From: Gentiana macrophylla
Lineage: Eukaryota; Streptophyta; Magnoliopsida; Gentianales; Gentianaceae
Assembly: GCA_026214975.1 (NCBI GenBank)
Contig: CM047817.1
Location: 62,404,407 to 62,468,406 of the forward strand
DNA length: 64,000 bases
Reading direction: 5' to 3'
Under the pieces are notes generated by a model. It saw nothing but the letters and a program-made list of their open reading frames with translations. It ran no database searches and was not told the DNA's origin. Below, piece by piece: positions 1 to 11,319 of the stretch (within the stretch, counting starts at the first letter, position 1; each line of letters begins with the position of its first letter). The position numbers were made by a program, and so were the translations under genes.

Positions 1-1630
1 CTTGGCTGTTCTGATCATTACTTCACCATTGAGAAACTCTTCACCGTCATTCCTTTTGTCAGCCGGTAGAACTTTCTCTTAGCCGGTTTGCTGTTTTTCC
101 TTCTTCATTGATTCCTGATGTCCAATGTATATTTGTACTTCACTGATCCTTGATTTGTGAGATCAGTGTACACCATATTAAAAGAATAGATTCCATCACT
201 TGTAAAAGGTCTTAGACTTACCCAAGGTCATCACAGACTTCCCTGGTTGTAAATCATTCCATAGGTCTTCACTTCACTGAATTGGTTCCTTGGCTGTCTT
301 CACTGAGCTGCTCCAAAGTTTTTACTGAGCCGCCCTACCGGTCTATTATAGTGCTCATCTGACTGAACTTATACAACATGCCAGACTTCTAAGTAAAGCC
401 TATACAAACATTACTGCTCTTTTAGGCTTATTTCAGGCTTGCTATAACAGCTAGTATGACCATCATCAATACAATAAAATGTCAGACTCGAGGCTGAGGC
501 TCAAAAGAAGGTGAGATTACTTTTATTAATTTGGATTATTTCCGTTAATTAAACCAAGGAAAAAATAAATGAGTAAGTAAGAATTTATTTAGTCTTTGGT
601 TCTGATTTTTTCAGTTCACTTTCCAGCTTTCTCGATTGTTGAGATTCCATATGCTATTCAATAGTTCTTTTCATGTTTATTTTGCAACTTGTATCACTAT
701 TGGATAAAATAGTTGCATTAGATAGATATAGAAAAAGCTTTGGTCTGGGAAGTTCTTATGAAATTAACCTAAGAAGATTATGAAGAAGAGGAGGTTGTCT
801 GACAAAGAAGTTGAAATTGTCTTTGAATGACATCTGAAATTGTATTGAATATTCAGGATTCTGGGATACAAATGGACAAGTCAAACAACTTAGAAACATT
901 TAAGTATCATAGAATATGGATATAATATTTACCGAAGCAGGTAATCTTATTGGTACCAATAGTTCCATGAATATGAGATGTGGCTTTCCTGGACAATAGA
1001 ATTATTTTGCGTTTAACAAGCTAACTAGCACACAAATCCAACAAGTAAAAAGTCTTGATGGTTTATGTAGATTGGGTTGGCTTCCCAGTTGTAAGATTAG
1101 GGTCATTATGCATCAAATTGATGTGATATTGATGATGATTAATGGAGTAGAGCTCTTAGAATTGAAATGAACCTGAATTTGATTAAACGAGCTAGAGATG
1201 TTAACGAGCTGAACTGACAAAATAGGATGAGCTCAATGCTATTACATGAACAAGAAATCATCTTCTAAAGCTAAGTACTCACTATTAATCTATCTTTGTT
1301 TTCTTGTTATCATTCAAGCATGCTTATATGATTGATAAACAAATAAAGCTGAGCTGAAAATTGATGAACTAAGATGCTTTGTGATTGAGCTGAATTGTGA
1401 GTTTATACGCCTGATTTTAATGCTATATATTGAGATAATTGACTGAATTTGTGACATATGTATGCCTTGAAGTACTCCCTTGAATTGAGCCTTAAATGAG
1501 CCAAATATTGAGCTATTTTAAGGCTGTTCTTAAGTCGGTCTTCGGATGATGTACCTAAATGGTGTAATGCATTAAGTGTGTTGTTCACTTGGTTCATATC
1601 ATTAAGCTTTGTAATACAATAGTTTTAGGG
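1..1630. other. Intergenic region, no gene recognised
   Basis: I see no convincing coding region, RNA gene or transposon end here. The stretch is AT-rich with scattered short open frames of no recognisable similarity. It may be old, decayed repeat DNA, but nothing in it lets me assign a family. Confidence 0.4.
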
Positions 1631-1708
1631 GTGTTACTTTTATTGATACTGTGTTACTGATAGTGTGTTACTGTTATTGTGTTACTGATACTGAGTTACT
1701 GATACTGT
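1631..1708. repeat. Degenerate 15-bp minisatellite (GTGTTACTGATACTG)
   Basis: Imperfect tandem copies of GTGTTACTGATACTG are visible. A second small cluster of the same motif occurs at about 2196-2250, so the motif was probably spread over this interval before it decayed. Confidence 0.7.
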
Positions 1709-1740
1709 AGGCTCATGCCCTCATTTTTAATACAAAATGT

Positions 1741-1820
1741 TGTTCAATGTGGAAGCAATTGAAGTGAATGGAGAAAATGCTGTTCAATATGGATGCAATT
1801 GAAGTGAATGGAGAAAATGT
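1741..1820. repeat. 40-bp direct tandem duplication
   Basis: Two adjacent 40-bp units, 1741-1780 and 1781-1820, differ at about three positions. Both start TGTTCAAT and end GGAGAAAATG plus one base. It is a local duplication with no coding sense that I can see. Confidence 0.85.
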
Positions 1821-2275
1821 AGCTCCATTGTCTGAGTTTATGAAGAAAGGCAACAAGTTCAATGGACTTTTGCAAATTTCCTAGCCAGTTGCTATATAAG
1901 GATGGGCAGTGTGTTCCCCATTAGAGCTTCCGTTTTGAGGGAGTGAAAAGAGCTTGGAGAATGATGTACTTGATGTTGTTGCAGCTAATAGACTTTTTCT
2001 TGGTGCTTTAATTTATTTTCGGAGCTTTCATTTTGTCTTGTTGATGCTTCTTCCCACATGTTGATGGTTTTTTTTTGCAGTAGATGAGACAAGTACTATA
2101 TGCTCATTATAACCATATTTTTGCATTCTAGAAACTACTAGTATTATATTTAAATTTTTTAGATTAGACGTGATGCTATTGAACCTTGAACTACATCTGT
2201 TACTGTTATTGTGTTGCTGATACTGTGTTACTATTACTGTGTTATTGTAAACGCTGCGATTAAATTCGGCTTTAA

Positions 2276-2555
2276 AAAATTTCGTCGGAAGGGTATCGTA
2301 TGAGATCTCAAAATAACGAGAAAAAAATATAAACTTTGGTGAAATTTTTTGGATGATCGATGTTCTAAATAAAAAATTACAGTCGTTTATAAGAAAAACT
2401 CTCTGATTAATGCAAATATTTTTTCGTCATTAAAATTTACGTCGGAAGGGTATCGTATGAGATCTCAAAATTAAGCGCAAAATAATAATGAATTTTGGTG
2501 AAATTGTTTTGATAATCTAAGTACTAAATCAAAAGTTACGGTTGTTTAAAAAAGA
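2276..2555. repeat. Roughly 160-bp tandem duplication
   Basis: Two similar units begin at about 2276 and 2438. Both contain GTCGGAAGGGTATCGTATGA followed by GATCTCAAAAT, then a diverged AT-rich part with TTTGGTGAAATT. The second unit is incomplete at its right end. Confidence 0.75.
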
Positions 2556-2810
2556 GATCGAATCAAAGAGGGCTTTTAAATAAAAAAAACTTGACTGAAA
2601 AAAAAGAAAGAAAGAAGAGCGCAACAGTGTTCCGGCTTGTAGCAAAGCAGCAAATTGGGTAGTACATGCGTCCGACATGGAATGATATGGAAGGGTATTT
2701 TTGTCCATCTGAATTTTTTTTGTCCTTTGTGCAGTTTTTTCAAATTGCGTGTCCTGTTTATTTATTTTGTATGAAAACATGGATTTTAGGCTCATTCTCT
2801 CTTTTTTGAA

Positions 2811-3006
2811 AGGATTTACAGTATTTACTGAAAGTAAATGCATCAATATTTCTTAACTGGTTCTTGATTTTACAAACTCAAACATTACATTTTTTATTTT
2901 ACAAAATCTCTATCATTGTCAACTGCATCAGAATCCCTATTATACGTAAAATAACTACAAACCATAAAAATTACAATAATAACAAGATGAAGAAGAAAAA
3001 AAACAT

Positions 3007-3078
<72 letters not shown>

Positions 3079-3080
3079 AT
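2811..3080. repeat. Dispersed repeat, copy 1, ending in a CA microsatellite
   Basis: This block aligns by eye with 47954-48182 over its full length. Both start at GGATTTACAG or GAATTTACAG, share ATTGTCAACTGCATCAGAAT and AAGATGAAGAAGAAAAAA, and end in a CA repeat. The strong similarity and common end suggest two copies of one mobile or duplicated unit. I see no TIR, LTR or target duplication that names its class. Confidence 0.75.
3010..3075. repeat. (CA)n microsatellite, 66 bp
   Basis: An uninterrupted CA/GT dinucleotide run. Long open frames on both strands here encode only alternating Thr-His or Val-Cys and are artefacts of the repeat. Confidence 0.98.
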
Positions 3081-3851
<771 letters not shown>

Positions 3852-5014
3852 TCTTGTGCATATATATACACATATATATCGTAAAGATGGCCTTTTAATA
3901 GTGTCTAAAATCACCGGCATTGTAACGGATCAATTGTACCACATGTTAGCGAGCAATGTCGTATCCCGCGAGAAATCTAGTTAAGTACCAAACTCAGCTT
4001 TGTTCTTTGTTTAGGTCAATCAAACTTTGGAAGAAGGTGATTTGTTACGATCACTGGGTGCTATCAACTATTGTGCAAAGTGTAAAAGGGTAAAATAAAT
4101 GATATTATAGGATATAGCCAAGTTACGATTCAACTAAATACTTTCTACCCATAGTCGATATCTGGAAGTGAGTGTTACCTATCAATCTACCATGTATGTT
4201 CTTGATATGTTTAAGGGTGCATTCTCCGAAAATAGCTAACTAGACAAAGATACCGTAATCTAGCACACTATGTTAGATTCAACAGTCCGCTTCCCGGATT
4301 TAATTGACCTAGCTAACATGCCTAACCTATTTGAGACACTCAACTTGCGTTGAAAACCTCACTCAAGAAACAAAACCCGAACAACTCGACTAGTTTTACG
4401 TGGCGATCCTATAACCCCTTTTCGGCTTTTCCGACATTAACTCGCAAAATACATATGTAAAGATAATGTGTGTGATAAATCATTGATTCATGACGTCAAC
4501 GAAGGCATAATAATAAGTTCAAGGACATAAACATTCAAGAATCTTGTAATTTAAACAACAAACACTTCCATAAATCAACTAAGGTTTGATTTCACTAAAC
4601 TTCACATAACTCGGCTATAAAGAAATTATTTACTCATAATCTTGTCAAATTACAAGAAACTAAAATCAAACACAAAGAAATCAAACATAAGAGGAAAAGA
4701 AAGTTACCCATAATATTGAGATAAAGAAAAATCGAATCTTTGAACAAAATCCGGTTGATCCCGTGTCAAGAAAAGCTTCGGAATGATCCAAGTTACAAAT
4801 ATTCTTCACCTAAACTAAATTAAAACAAATCTAATATCAGTCTAAACTAAGGAAAAGAGAAAAGGAGTTTAAGAGTAGTTGGGGAAGAAGATCAATGTAT
4901 AAACACGAGGGAGAAAAGCTTTTATACTTCCCCAAAAAGTTGCCCTACAAATAATTACAAATTTGTCATTTCGGTTCAGAGGTGTGCACCTCTGCCCAGA
5001 GGCCTGGATGTAAT
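3852..5014. other. Intergenic or old repeat DNA, no gene recognised
   Basis: No protein similarity is recognisable in any frame. The moderately GC-richer blocks around 4200-4450 look like the untranslated part of an old LTR element, but no boundary is visible. An imperfect inverted repeat (CAGAGGT / ACCTCTG) lies at 4977-4994. Confidence 0.4.
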
Positions 5015-5146
5015 TGTAATGCCTCGTTTCCGGATACCGAGTCCTTATCCGAAAAAAAAAACGTTCGGCACCCCAAAAAGCCTTTTGGGACTTTTCGGTG
5101 GGACCAGAGTATGTGTCATGTAATCCTGAAATCAAGAATTCGGAAT
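5015..5146. repeat. Fragment related to the end of the solo LTR
   Basis: The segment starting TGTAATGCCTCG shares GATACCGAGTCCTTATCCG and a following ACG-TCGGC block with the low-coordinate end of the solo LTR at 7053. It appears to be a truncated relative in the same orientation. Its right limit is set only by where copia-E coding similarity begins. Confidence 0.45.
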
Positions 5147-5430
5147 CTTTTGTCGTCTACCTCGGCCTAACTCTTCCGCACCATCACCTGGTTGACGAGG
5201 TTGTTGTGAGGGTGCAATATCATGTGCCGAATCGCCTGTATCATCAAGCCAGTGTGTCCCCTCATCAACCCGAGGATCCAGCAATGGTGGATCCCCGGGA
5301 GGGGAATGAGAAGCATCAAATCCTGTATCTACTATGTCAACATCCTCAAAAACTGGATAAGGGAGAGGGGAGACACACTACCCTCGGTCTGGTGAGAAAA
5401 AGGAAAAAACGTGCTCAATATTTTTTACAT
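5147..5430 (-). pseudogene. Copia-E integrase C-terminal linker (degraded)
   Basis: On the minus strand one frame encodes an acidic, Pro/Ser-rich stretch (FEDVDIVDTGFDASHSPPGD) that ends with a basic LGRGRRQK segment. This matches the usual linker between copia integrase and reverse transcriptase. Similarity stops at about 5147, where RT would be expected to begin, so the element is truncated there. The plus-strand open frame over the same bases has no family resemblance and is taken as a shadow. Confidence 0.6.
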
Positions 5431-5431
5431 C

Positions 5432-6068
5432 TCATGATACAATAATTTCCTCTGAATCAAGGTCGTACAGGGTCCACCATTTCTTCCCAAAAGGATACCC
5501 TAAGAACACACACTTACGACTTTGGCAGGCAAATTTATTCGATGGACGATGGTCGTGGGGATAACACAAACACCCCAAAATTCTATGAATCAATAAATCT
5601 GGTTTTTTTATGAAATAGAGACTCATAAGGCGTTTTATAGTTCAAAATACTCGACGGGGTTCGGTTAATTATATAGGCAGCTTCCATAACACACTCCCCA
5701 TCAGAACTTAAGGGGTAAATGACCATCAAACTTAAGGGCGCGGGCAACATTTAGGATGTGTTGATTCTTATGTTCTACCCTTCCATTCTGCTGCAGAGTA
5801 CCAACACAAGAAGTTTCAAAAATTATCCTTTCATTTCGAAAATAAGGAGTAGAGGCTTAAACTCAGTCCCCAAATCACTATGAATTCGTTTAATCGTGAC
5901 CTCGAACTTACGAGAAATCAAAGCGACAATGTCCAAAAAAACAGTTTCAACCTCCATTTTGTTTAACAGCAAATAAATCCACACCGAATGAGAGTAGTCA
6001 TCAACAATAGTTAAAAGAATACGTAGCACCACACGTCGAGGGAACACTATAGGGACCCCACAAATCAC
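5432..6068 (-). pseudogene. Copia-E integrase core and post-core (broken)
   Basis: The minus-strand frame at 5823-6068 contains TIVDDYSHSVWIYLL and IKRIHSDLGTEF. These hold the first and second acidic residues of a copia integrase DDE core, though the usual second motif SDNGTEF reads SDLGTEF. The frame at 5432-5626 contains FGCLCYP-like GCLCYPHD and CVFLGYPFGKK, the conserved region after the core. The part between about 5630 and 5820, where the catalytic Glu should lie, is not open in one frame. No functional protein is expected. Confidence 0.75.
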
Positions 6069-6192
6069 AATGTATCAACTCAAAGATACGACTAGTGTTA
6101 TTGTCATGAAGGGGAAAAGGTTAACGGGTCTGCTTTGCCCAAAAAGCAAATATCACATCCATATTTATCTCACATCCATATTTATTTAAATT

Positions 6193-6680
6193 TTAGGAAA
6201 TGAAAATATTAGGAACCTGCCGAAGCATCTTTCTGATGGGTGTCCCAAATGCCGATGCCACAAATCCGCAGTCTCCGCCCATCAATGGCAAGAACCAGAG
6301 CCTCTGGAACTCCCACAAACCAAAAAATCCATCCACACGCTCGCCCAGTCCAATCAGCGTCCTCATCACTCGGTCTTGCATAATACATAAACGATCGGTG
6401 AGTTGCATCACACAATTATGATCATCCAAACATGGGACGCCGAAATTAAGTTACAATTTAATTCTGGTACTATAGAACATTCAAAAGTCTTAAATTTCCC
6501 AATAAAATAACCGTTCCCAATGAGTTGCAAACGAGGAACGTCCATCCGGTAAGCCAATCGGACAATCCTTAATCGGTCATAGTTGTACAAATAAAGTTCG
6601 GTCACCCGACACGTGGTGAGTTGCCCCTGTGTCAATGATCCACGAACCTTCACCTGTTCAACGATTTTTAGGTTTAGCAC
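6193..6680 (-). pseudogene. Copia-E protease/GAG-pre-integrase region (broken)
   Basis: The frame at 6408-6680 reads like the segment after a copia protease (LQLIGNGYFIGKFKTF, then PELNCNLISASHV). The frame at 6193-6429 continues with CVMQLTDRLCIMQDRVMRTL IGLGE, typical of the pre-integrase region. The two frames overlap but differ in phase, which shows a frameshift near 6420. The protease active-site DSGA motif is not clearly visible. Confidence 0.65.
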
Positions 6681-6689
6681 CAGCCACTA

Positions 6690-7052
6690 TTCCGGCGTCA
6701 AGTATGCCTTGCCACTGTTCCAGCGTCAAGTTGGATACACCAGCCAGCTCGGCTGTCCCATGTTGCTTCAGGCCACCCGAGTTCACATTCCCAAAGTTGC
6801 TTCATTTACCTGAACCAAGCTGAGATCGACTCGGCCCGAGGCTGCTCCTTTTGTAGATTCCCTTTCGCTTCCTGCTTCTGCAGTTGTTGGTCACCTGCTT
6901 TAGTTGCCTTGCCCGGGCATTGCTACGGCCATGATGTCTTGACCGGTTCTGCTCATCGTGCATGCCATGATTTTCGGAGCAGGCTCTGCTCCTCCCGCAA
7001 TGATCGCAGAATCCCTCGGCGCTTTCAGCGGTTGATTTAGCGCCAATATCGC
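6690..7052 (-). pseudogene. Copia-E gag C-terminal part with zinc-knuckle remnant
   Basis: On the minus strand near 7010-6950 one frame reads FCDHCGRSRACSENHGMHDE. This recalls a copia zinc knuckle (C-X2-C, G, later His), but the fixed His and the last Cys spacing are lost. The segment joins directly to the solo LTR at 7053, and gag resumes on the far side at 9635. The remaining bases up to 6690 are open only in short pieces. Confidence 0.45.
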
Positions 7053-8604
7053 TGTAACGCCCCTCTCCCAGATACCGAGTCCTTATCCGGAAATGAAACG
7101 CTCGGCGCGTATAATATTAAACAAATCTAATATTACACGTAAGGCTCTACTACGTCGTATAGAGTAAAAGCAAATGGAAGCTAAAAAGACTCGGCAAAAA
7201 CCATAAAGGCTACTAAGAATAGAAATCAACAAACTAAAGATGGAATGTAACATTTATTACATTGGAAAACCAAACGAAACGTAACAACATACGAAATCCT
7301 ATGAAAGCAAGTACTAAAGAAAATTACAAGAAATACGACAACAAGTCTAGTGAATATAAATATAAATAAACAAAGTCTTCAACTTTGGCGTCCTTAAACG
7401 TCATCATCAAAGTCCTCCTCGAACATTTGGATTACATGTTCGTCTTCTCTCCCCCAAACACATAAATAAACATGCATTTGAGGTAAGTACATTGTACATA
7501 GTAAGAAGTAGAAGCTACAATTTAATTAAGGCTCTTTAACAACTTTATTATTTTAATTATCTTTGTGAGACCGACTCAATCTAGGGTTCATTCCATGTCC
7601 ATCAACATGTCATGACTAACTGTTTCTAACTTAGCTTATCTTTGTTACATCAGCATTCAAGGGCACTACGCATGGTGCCGCCCACTACGAGACATCTGGG
7701 TGCAACCTATTGGTGGATCTCACCAATGACCACGGGCTAGTCCCGATAGTATACGCGCGTTCGGCAAAGTCCCTCCGTGCACTGGGTCTTGTGAACCCAC
7801 GGAGTTATTCAATCAGTAAAGTCACTCTACTCCAGTGCCCCTTGGGCGCCAGAGTTATCCACAACGAGTACCTCTACTCCCGGTGCCTCTGAAAGGCCAA
7901 CAAGTTTACTCATTTTATCCAAAGCCTACACATTGCGATATAGACTTGTGTCTTACCAAGGATGACATGATATTTAATCTTATTACTATGCAAGTATTTA
8001 ATTATGAATGGTTATTAACTAACCACCTAAGTGTTTTCAAATAAGCTCCTCGCAAACTCAACTCTCTTTCCTGACCTCCGGACACGGACAAGGCGCTAAG
8101 AATTACATAGACATTGATGAATACTAATCCATCAAAGCACAAACCCTTTCATGCCCTTCCGACGGATCAGAACTTCAACTCCCTTTAAAAGTACATTCGG
8201 TGTTTTAACTGAACGAATCGGAAGTTCAATCGAAGCTTGTTTATTATTTAAACTCATTAATAATACTACCATTCAAGCTAAACACAATAACATTAGCTAC
8301 AAAATTCATTGTCTACTAAATCATAATTTAGATTTTACGAAAAATAAATAAAACAACACAATAAACTAAACAACTATATAATATATGTTTATTAAATTGT
8401 CTTCTTTTTTTGTTTCGTTGGAAATATCATACCTATATAAAATTCTTATCCCCTTTTTTTATAACCTCGAACTACTAGTACAGATTGCCAGCAACATCAA
8501 TCTGTCTTTAAATAATAAATAGCAACAGAACAAATATAACAACAGACATAGCAATTTGTTTTTAAATAGCAACAGACATCCCTGCACTAAATCGTAAAAA
8601 TATA

Positions 8605-8875
8605 CTACCTCCGTCCCATAAAAAGTGTCCACTTTTTGTTGGACACGGAGATTAAGGAAATAATTAATGTGTTGTATTTTAAGAATGAATAGACAAATAT
8701 ACCCTTAACTAATCATAAATGCTTGTTTTAGAATATGAAAGGATTATGGAAAATTAAATGTTAAAATAAGGGTATGATTGGAAAAAATGTATTTAATGAT
8801 GTATTGGAAATTTAAATGACACTTTTATGACAATTCATTTTTCCGTTATGGACACTTTTTGTGGGACGGAGGTAG
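8605..8875. mobile_element. Stowaway-type MITE, 271 bp
   Basis: The terminal inverted repeats start CTACCTCCGTCCCA at 8605 and end TGGGACGGAGGTAG at 8875, and the similarity extends inward (AAAAAGTGTCCA). TA lies immediately outside both ends (8603-8604 and 8876-8877), as Tc1/mariner-type MITEs require. There is no coding capacity; movement needs a transposase from elsewhere. It sits inside the solo LTR and is therefore the younger insertion. Confidence 0.93.
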
Positions 8876-9482
8876 TATATACATACTAAGTTCAACTGGT
8901 CGGCTGAGGGCTTCGATTTCGATATCCGTAGCAAATTTGTATATGGTACACATATTCGATTAAACTGAAAATTTAATCAATTGTAATAGTATCCACATTA
9001 TACCACCCAACAAATTGCGTAATTAAAATCAACAACACATTACAAAATGAAGACCTTTCTAAACCATAATTAATTTGTAGGAATAGCCTCTTACCTTCTT
9101 AGCAAGATAAACCAACTTCAAACTCAGAAAACTGCAGCAAAACCTTGATCTTTTCTTGCAGATAACCTTAACAAAACTCTGATCTTTGAGTGTTAAAACG
9201 ACGCTCCTTTCACGACGATTCCAACGCTTCTCGCGGATCTAAAAACGGTTGAAAAATCCATGAGATATCGCAGAAACTCTCGTTGGCTCTTCTTACTCTC
9301 TCAGCCGCGCTTTTCTTCCAACTCTCACACGCAAGAGGAGGCTTCTAAGAGGGAAATTTCTGATTTAAAAGGTTAGGGAAACTACTGGAGTTAATTTCTC
9401 CTTAAATAGGAAAATCCCAATAATTAATCTAATCCCTTATTTTCCTTAATTGCCCTTTTTACTTAAAATCGGATTTATCTAC

Positions 9483-9486
<4 letters not shown>

Positions 9487-9519
<33 letters not shown>
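9487..9519. repeat. (TA)n microsatellite
   Basis: A simple TA run within the solo LTR. Confidence 0.95.
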
Positions 9520-9521
<2 letters not shown>

Positions 9522-9634
9522 GGCAAATATATATAAATACACTTAAAATACTTTAAATCCGTAAATTATAATATTTCATTTTTCGCAAAAAGACACGTCT
9601 GCCCTTTTTCGAAAAGTCGGGATTTTACAATCGC

Positions 9635-9837
9635 CCTTCTTCGTAGCCTCACCGCCGTGCGTGCCTGCTCCTTTTGCCATGAGATCAAAACAATTTTTGA
9701 ATCATTCAAAAATAAAATGAGCAACTTGACCATAGTTCTATGAAGTCTAATGGACAGCACCGCCGGCGACAATATCATATTATCATTCATTATAGACGAT
9801 ACATTTGGATCAATCATATAAAAAGAAGAATAATTGA
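9635..9837 (-). pseudogene. Copia-E gag N-terminal fragment
   Basis: The minus-strand frame starting at 9817 (MIDPNVSSIMNDNMILSPAV) recalls the start of a copia gag, where a DP...DNP segment is followed by a leucine and tryptophan-rich region. The tryptophan that should follow is present only as SWQKEQ. The frame lies just downstream of a primer-binding site, where gag should begin, and it is cut by the solo LTR at 9629. Confidence 0.5.
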
Positions 9838-9871
9838 ACGAATAACAATAATATTCGAAAAGTATAAATTA

Positions 9872-9891
9872 TAACCTGGCTCCGAAACCAT
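9872..9891 (-). promoter_or_regulatory. Copia-E primer-binding site
   Basis: The minus strand reads TGGTTTCGGAGCCAGGTTAT. This fits a primer-binding site for the 3' end of initiator Met-tRNA (usual TGGTATCAGAGCC) with two substitutions. It directly abuts the presumed LTR end ...TTTGACA and precedes the gag fragment. Confidence 0.7.
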
Positions 9892-10040
9892 GTCAAATTT
9901 CGATCAATTGTATTTCATATATCATTCATCAATCACAGGATATAAATATATAGCCACTCTCAGGGCTTACATAATTCTACACAATGACTAAACTACCTTC
10001 AATAATTAAATACAATCAATAATACATACTACATCATAGT
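9891..10040 (-). repeat. Copia-E 5' LTR (approximate)
   Basis: The LTR must end at 9891 because the primer-binding site follows. On the minus strand a TATA-like TATATTTATATCC lies inside it. The outer boundary cannot be fixed because no second LTR is present for comparison; 10040 is an estimate. Confidence 0.4.
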
Positions 10041-10480
10041 GTTGTAATAAAAAAAAAAATGACAAGCATAAAAATATATTTGATTTGATATGTTAAACTA
10101 AACATATAAACACTAGCTTCTACGAGCCGAATACAAATTTGTTTACGAACGGCTATCTTCGTTAAAAGTTCGAATAATAGGACGTGATTCTCGATTTAAG
10201 CTTGAAAGATAAGCTATCAATTGTGGACAATTTTAAAATTTTCGCTCCTTCTCACCATAAAATTTCCGTTAAAGTTTGAATCATGGCAATTATATGTTAA
10301 TGTTAGTCGTAACGAAATATCATAACATTTACAACAAAATACAACGAAATGTCACGGGATAGTTGCAAAACATAGCAAATTAATAATAACGAAATATCTT
10401 CCAAAAAGAAAATAATAACAAAATATAACAAACAATGTGGGATAAAACAAAGTACTATGAAGCATAAGAAACTACACATT
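10041..10480. other. Intergenic, nothing recognised
   Basis: AT-rich DNA without recognisable coding, RNA or transposon signals. Confidence 0.4.
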
Positions 10481-10485
10481 TTCTA

Positions 10486-10620
10486 TTCATCGATTATGAC
10501 AGGACACGCTTTAACCAATGGTCCTAAATTTTAATCAATAGTCAAACATACTTTCTCACTATTGATTATCACAAGACACGCTTTAATCATGGTTATACAC
10601 TTTAATCAATAGATCGAAAG
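10486..10620. repeat. Local duplication of about 70 bp
   Basis: Two diverged units share CGATTAT or TGATTAT, then ACA-GACACGCTTTAA, then TTTAATCAATAG. They lie about 70 bp apart upstream of the UNC93-like gene. Confidence 0.6.
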
Positions 10621-10680
10621 TATGCTATAAATATGTAGTGCATATATTGTATTGTTTGGTATAGTGTATGTATCATTTTC

Positions 10681-10803
10681 TTTTGAGGTAATAATATATT
10701 GTTGCCTGTGAACAACATTTTTTATTTTATTTTTGATGCATAATTCTTTTGAGGTAACGATATTTTGTTGCGGGAGAACAAACTTTTTATTTCTGATGCA
10801 TAC
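10681..10803. repeat. Tandem duplication of about 62 bp
   Basis: Two units each contain TTTTGAGGTAA, TATTGTTGC or TTTTGTTGC, GAACAA, TTTTTATT and end in TGATGCATA. They are adjacent, about 500 bp before the gene start. Confidence 0.75.
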
Positions 10804-11064
10804 TCTCTCTGTTTTTTATTATCTGTCGTATTTAAGAAAAACACATAAATTAAGAAAATAAGTAATTGCATTGAATTTCATTATAAACTACTGAAAGAAT
10901 CTTGAAAAATATAGTGATGTATTAAATATGAAAAATTAATTGGTTGAATTAGCATAGAAAATTAAAAAATAATATTAAAAAATAGAAAGAATATTAAAAT
11001 ATTAATAAGAAATATAATTACAATCATTTATTTTGACAATTACGACATTTAAATAGGAACTAAA
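10802..11064. mobile_element. Probable Stowaway MITE remnant
   Basis: The left end ACTCTCTCTGTTTTTTATTATCTGTCGT resembles a Stowaway TIR (CTCCCTCCGTTTTTTATT, then ATTTGTCGT). About 250 bp later TTTGACAATTACGACATTT resembles the inverted partner, but the outermost bases are lost. It would lie directly upstream of the gene's transcribed region. Confidence 0.4.
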
Positions 11065-11319
11065 AAGAAAGAATATATTATAGCTAAAGATGCAATTAAT
11101 TATTGTGGAATATATTATAGCCGGCTCAGACTTGTGTTGTGTTTTGTTTGTTTCCTATTATTTAATTATTACCCCATATTATCATGATTGGTTGCCTTCG
11201 TCTTCTTCTTCTTCGATCATTTCAACTTTCAACCTCAGAATTCTTGAACCCCATAATTTCTTGTTATTTTCTCCTGCTAATCTCTTCCCAATCCCAGGTA
11301 AATACATACATATATTCAT
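11065..11319 (+). promoter_or_regulatory. Presumed promoter and 5' UTR of the UNC93-like gene
   Basis: This is the interval between the MITE remnant and the start codon. It contains AT-rich sequence, then a CT-rich stretch (CTTCGTCTTCTTCTTCTTCGAT) as is common in plant 5' leaders. A CAG|GTAAAT lies at 11295-11300 and could act as a donor, but the start codon is only 22 bases further and no in-frame ATG precedes it. No transcription start can be placed from sequence alone. Confidence 0.4.

Larger units (their letters stand above)
7053..9629. mobile_element. Solo LTR, probably Ty3/gypsy, 2.58 kb
   Basis: The element starts TGTAACGCCCC and ends GGGATTTTACA, giving the TG...CA termini and the TGTAA/TTACA palindrome common in plant gypsy LTRs. 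It is flanked by a perfect 5-bp duplication ATCGC (7048-7052 and 9630-9634). No internal domain is present, so it is a solo LTR left by recombination between two LTRs. Read on the minus strand, a TATTTAA box lies about 220 bp in, which favours minus orientation, but this is not certain. It interrupts copia-E gag and contains a MITE at 8605-8875. Confidence 0.85.
5147..10040 (-). mobile_element. Copia-E: decayed Ty1/copia retrotransposon, minus strand
   Basis: Reading down the minus strand gives a short LTR-like end (about 10040-9891), a primer-binding site, gag fragments, a zinc-knuckle-like region, protease/pre-integrase, integrase core and the post-integrase linker, ending near 5147. Reverse transcriptase, RNase H and the 3' LTR are missing. 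Integrase lying upstream of where RT should be marks it as copia rather than gypsy. A solo LTR (7053-9629) interrupts gag. Every domain carries stops or frameshifts, so the element is dead. Confidence 0.8.

Noticed and set aside
4977..4994. Palindrome CAGAGGT...ACCTCTG
   Set aside because: Imperfect in its centre and single; no related context.
5098..5445. Plus-strand 115-codon frame
   Set aside because: The minus strand matches the copia integrase linker over the same bases.
5147..6680. Pol fragments considered as an endogenous pararetrovirus
   Set aside because: Integrase and gag-pre-integrase domains in copia order are present; no movement or coat protein is seen.
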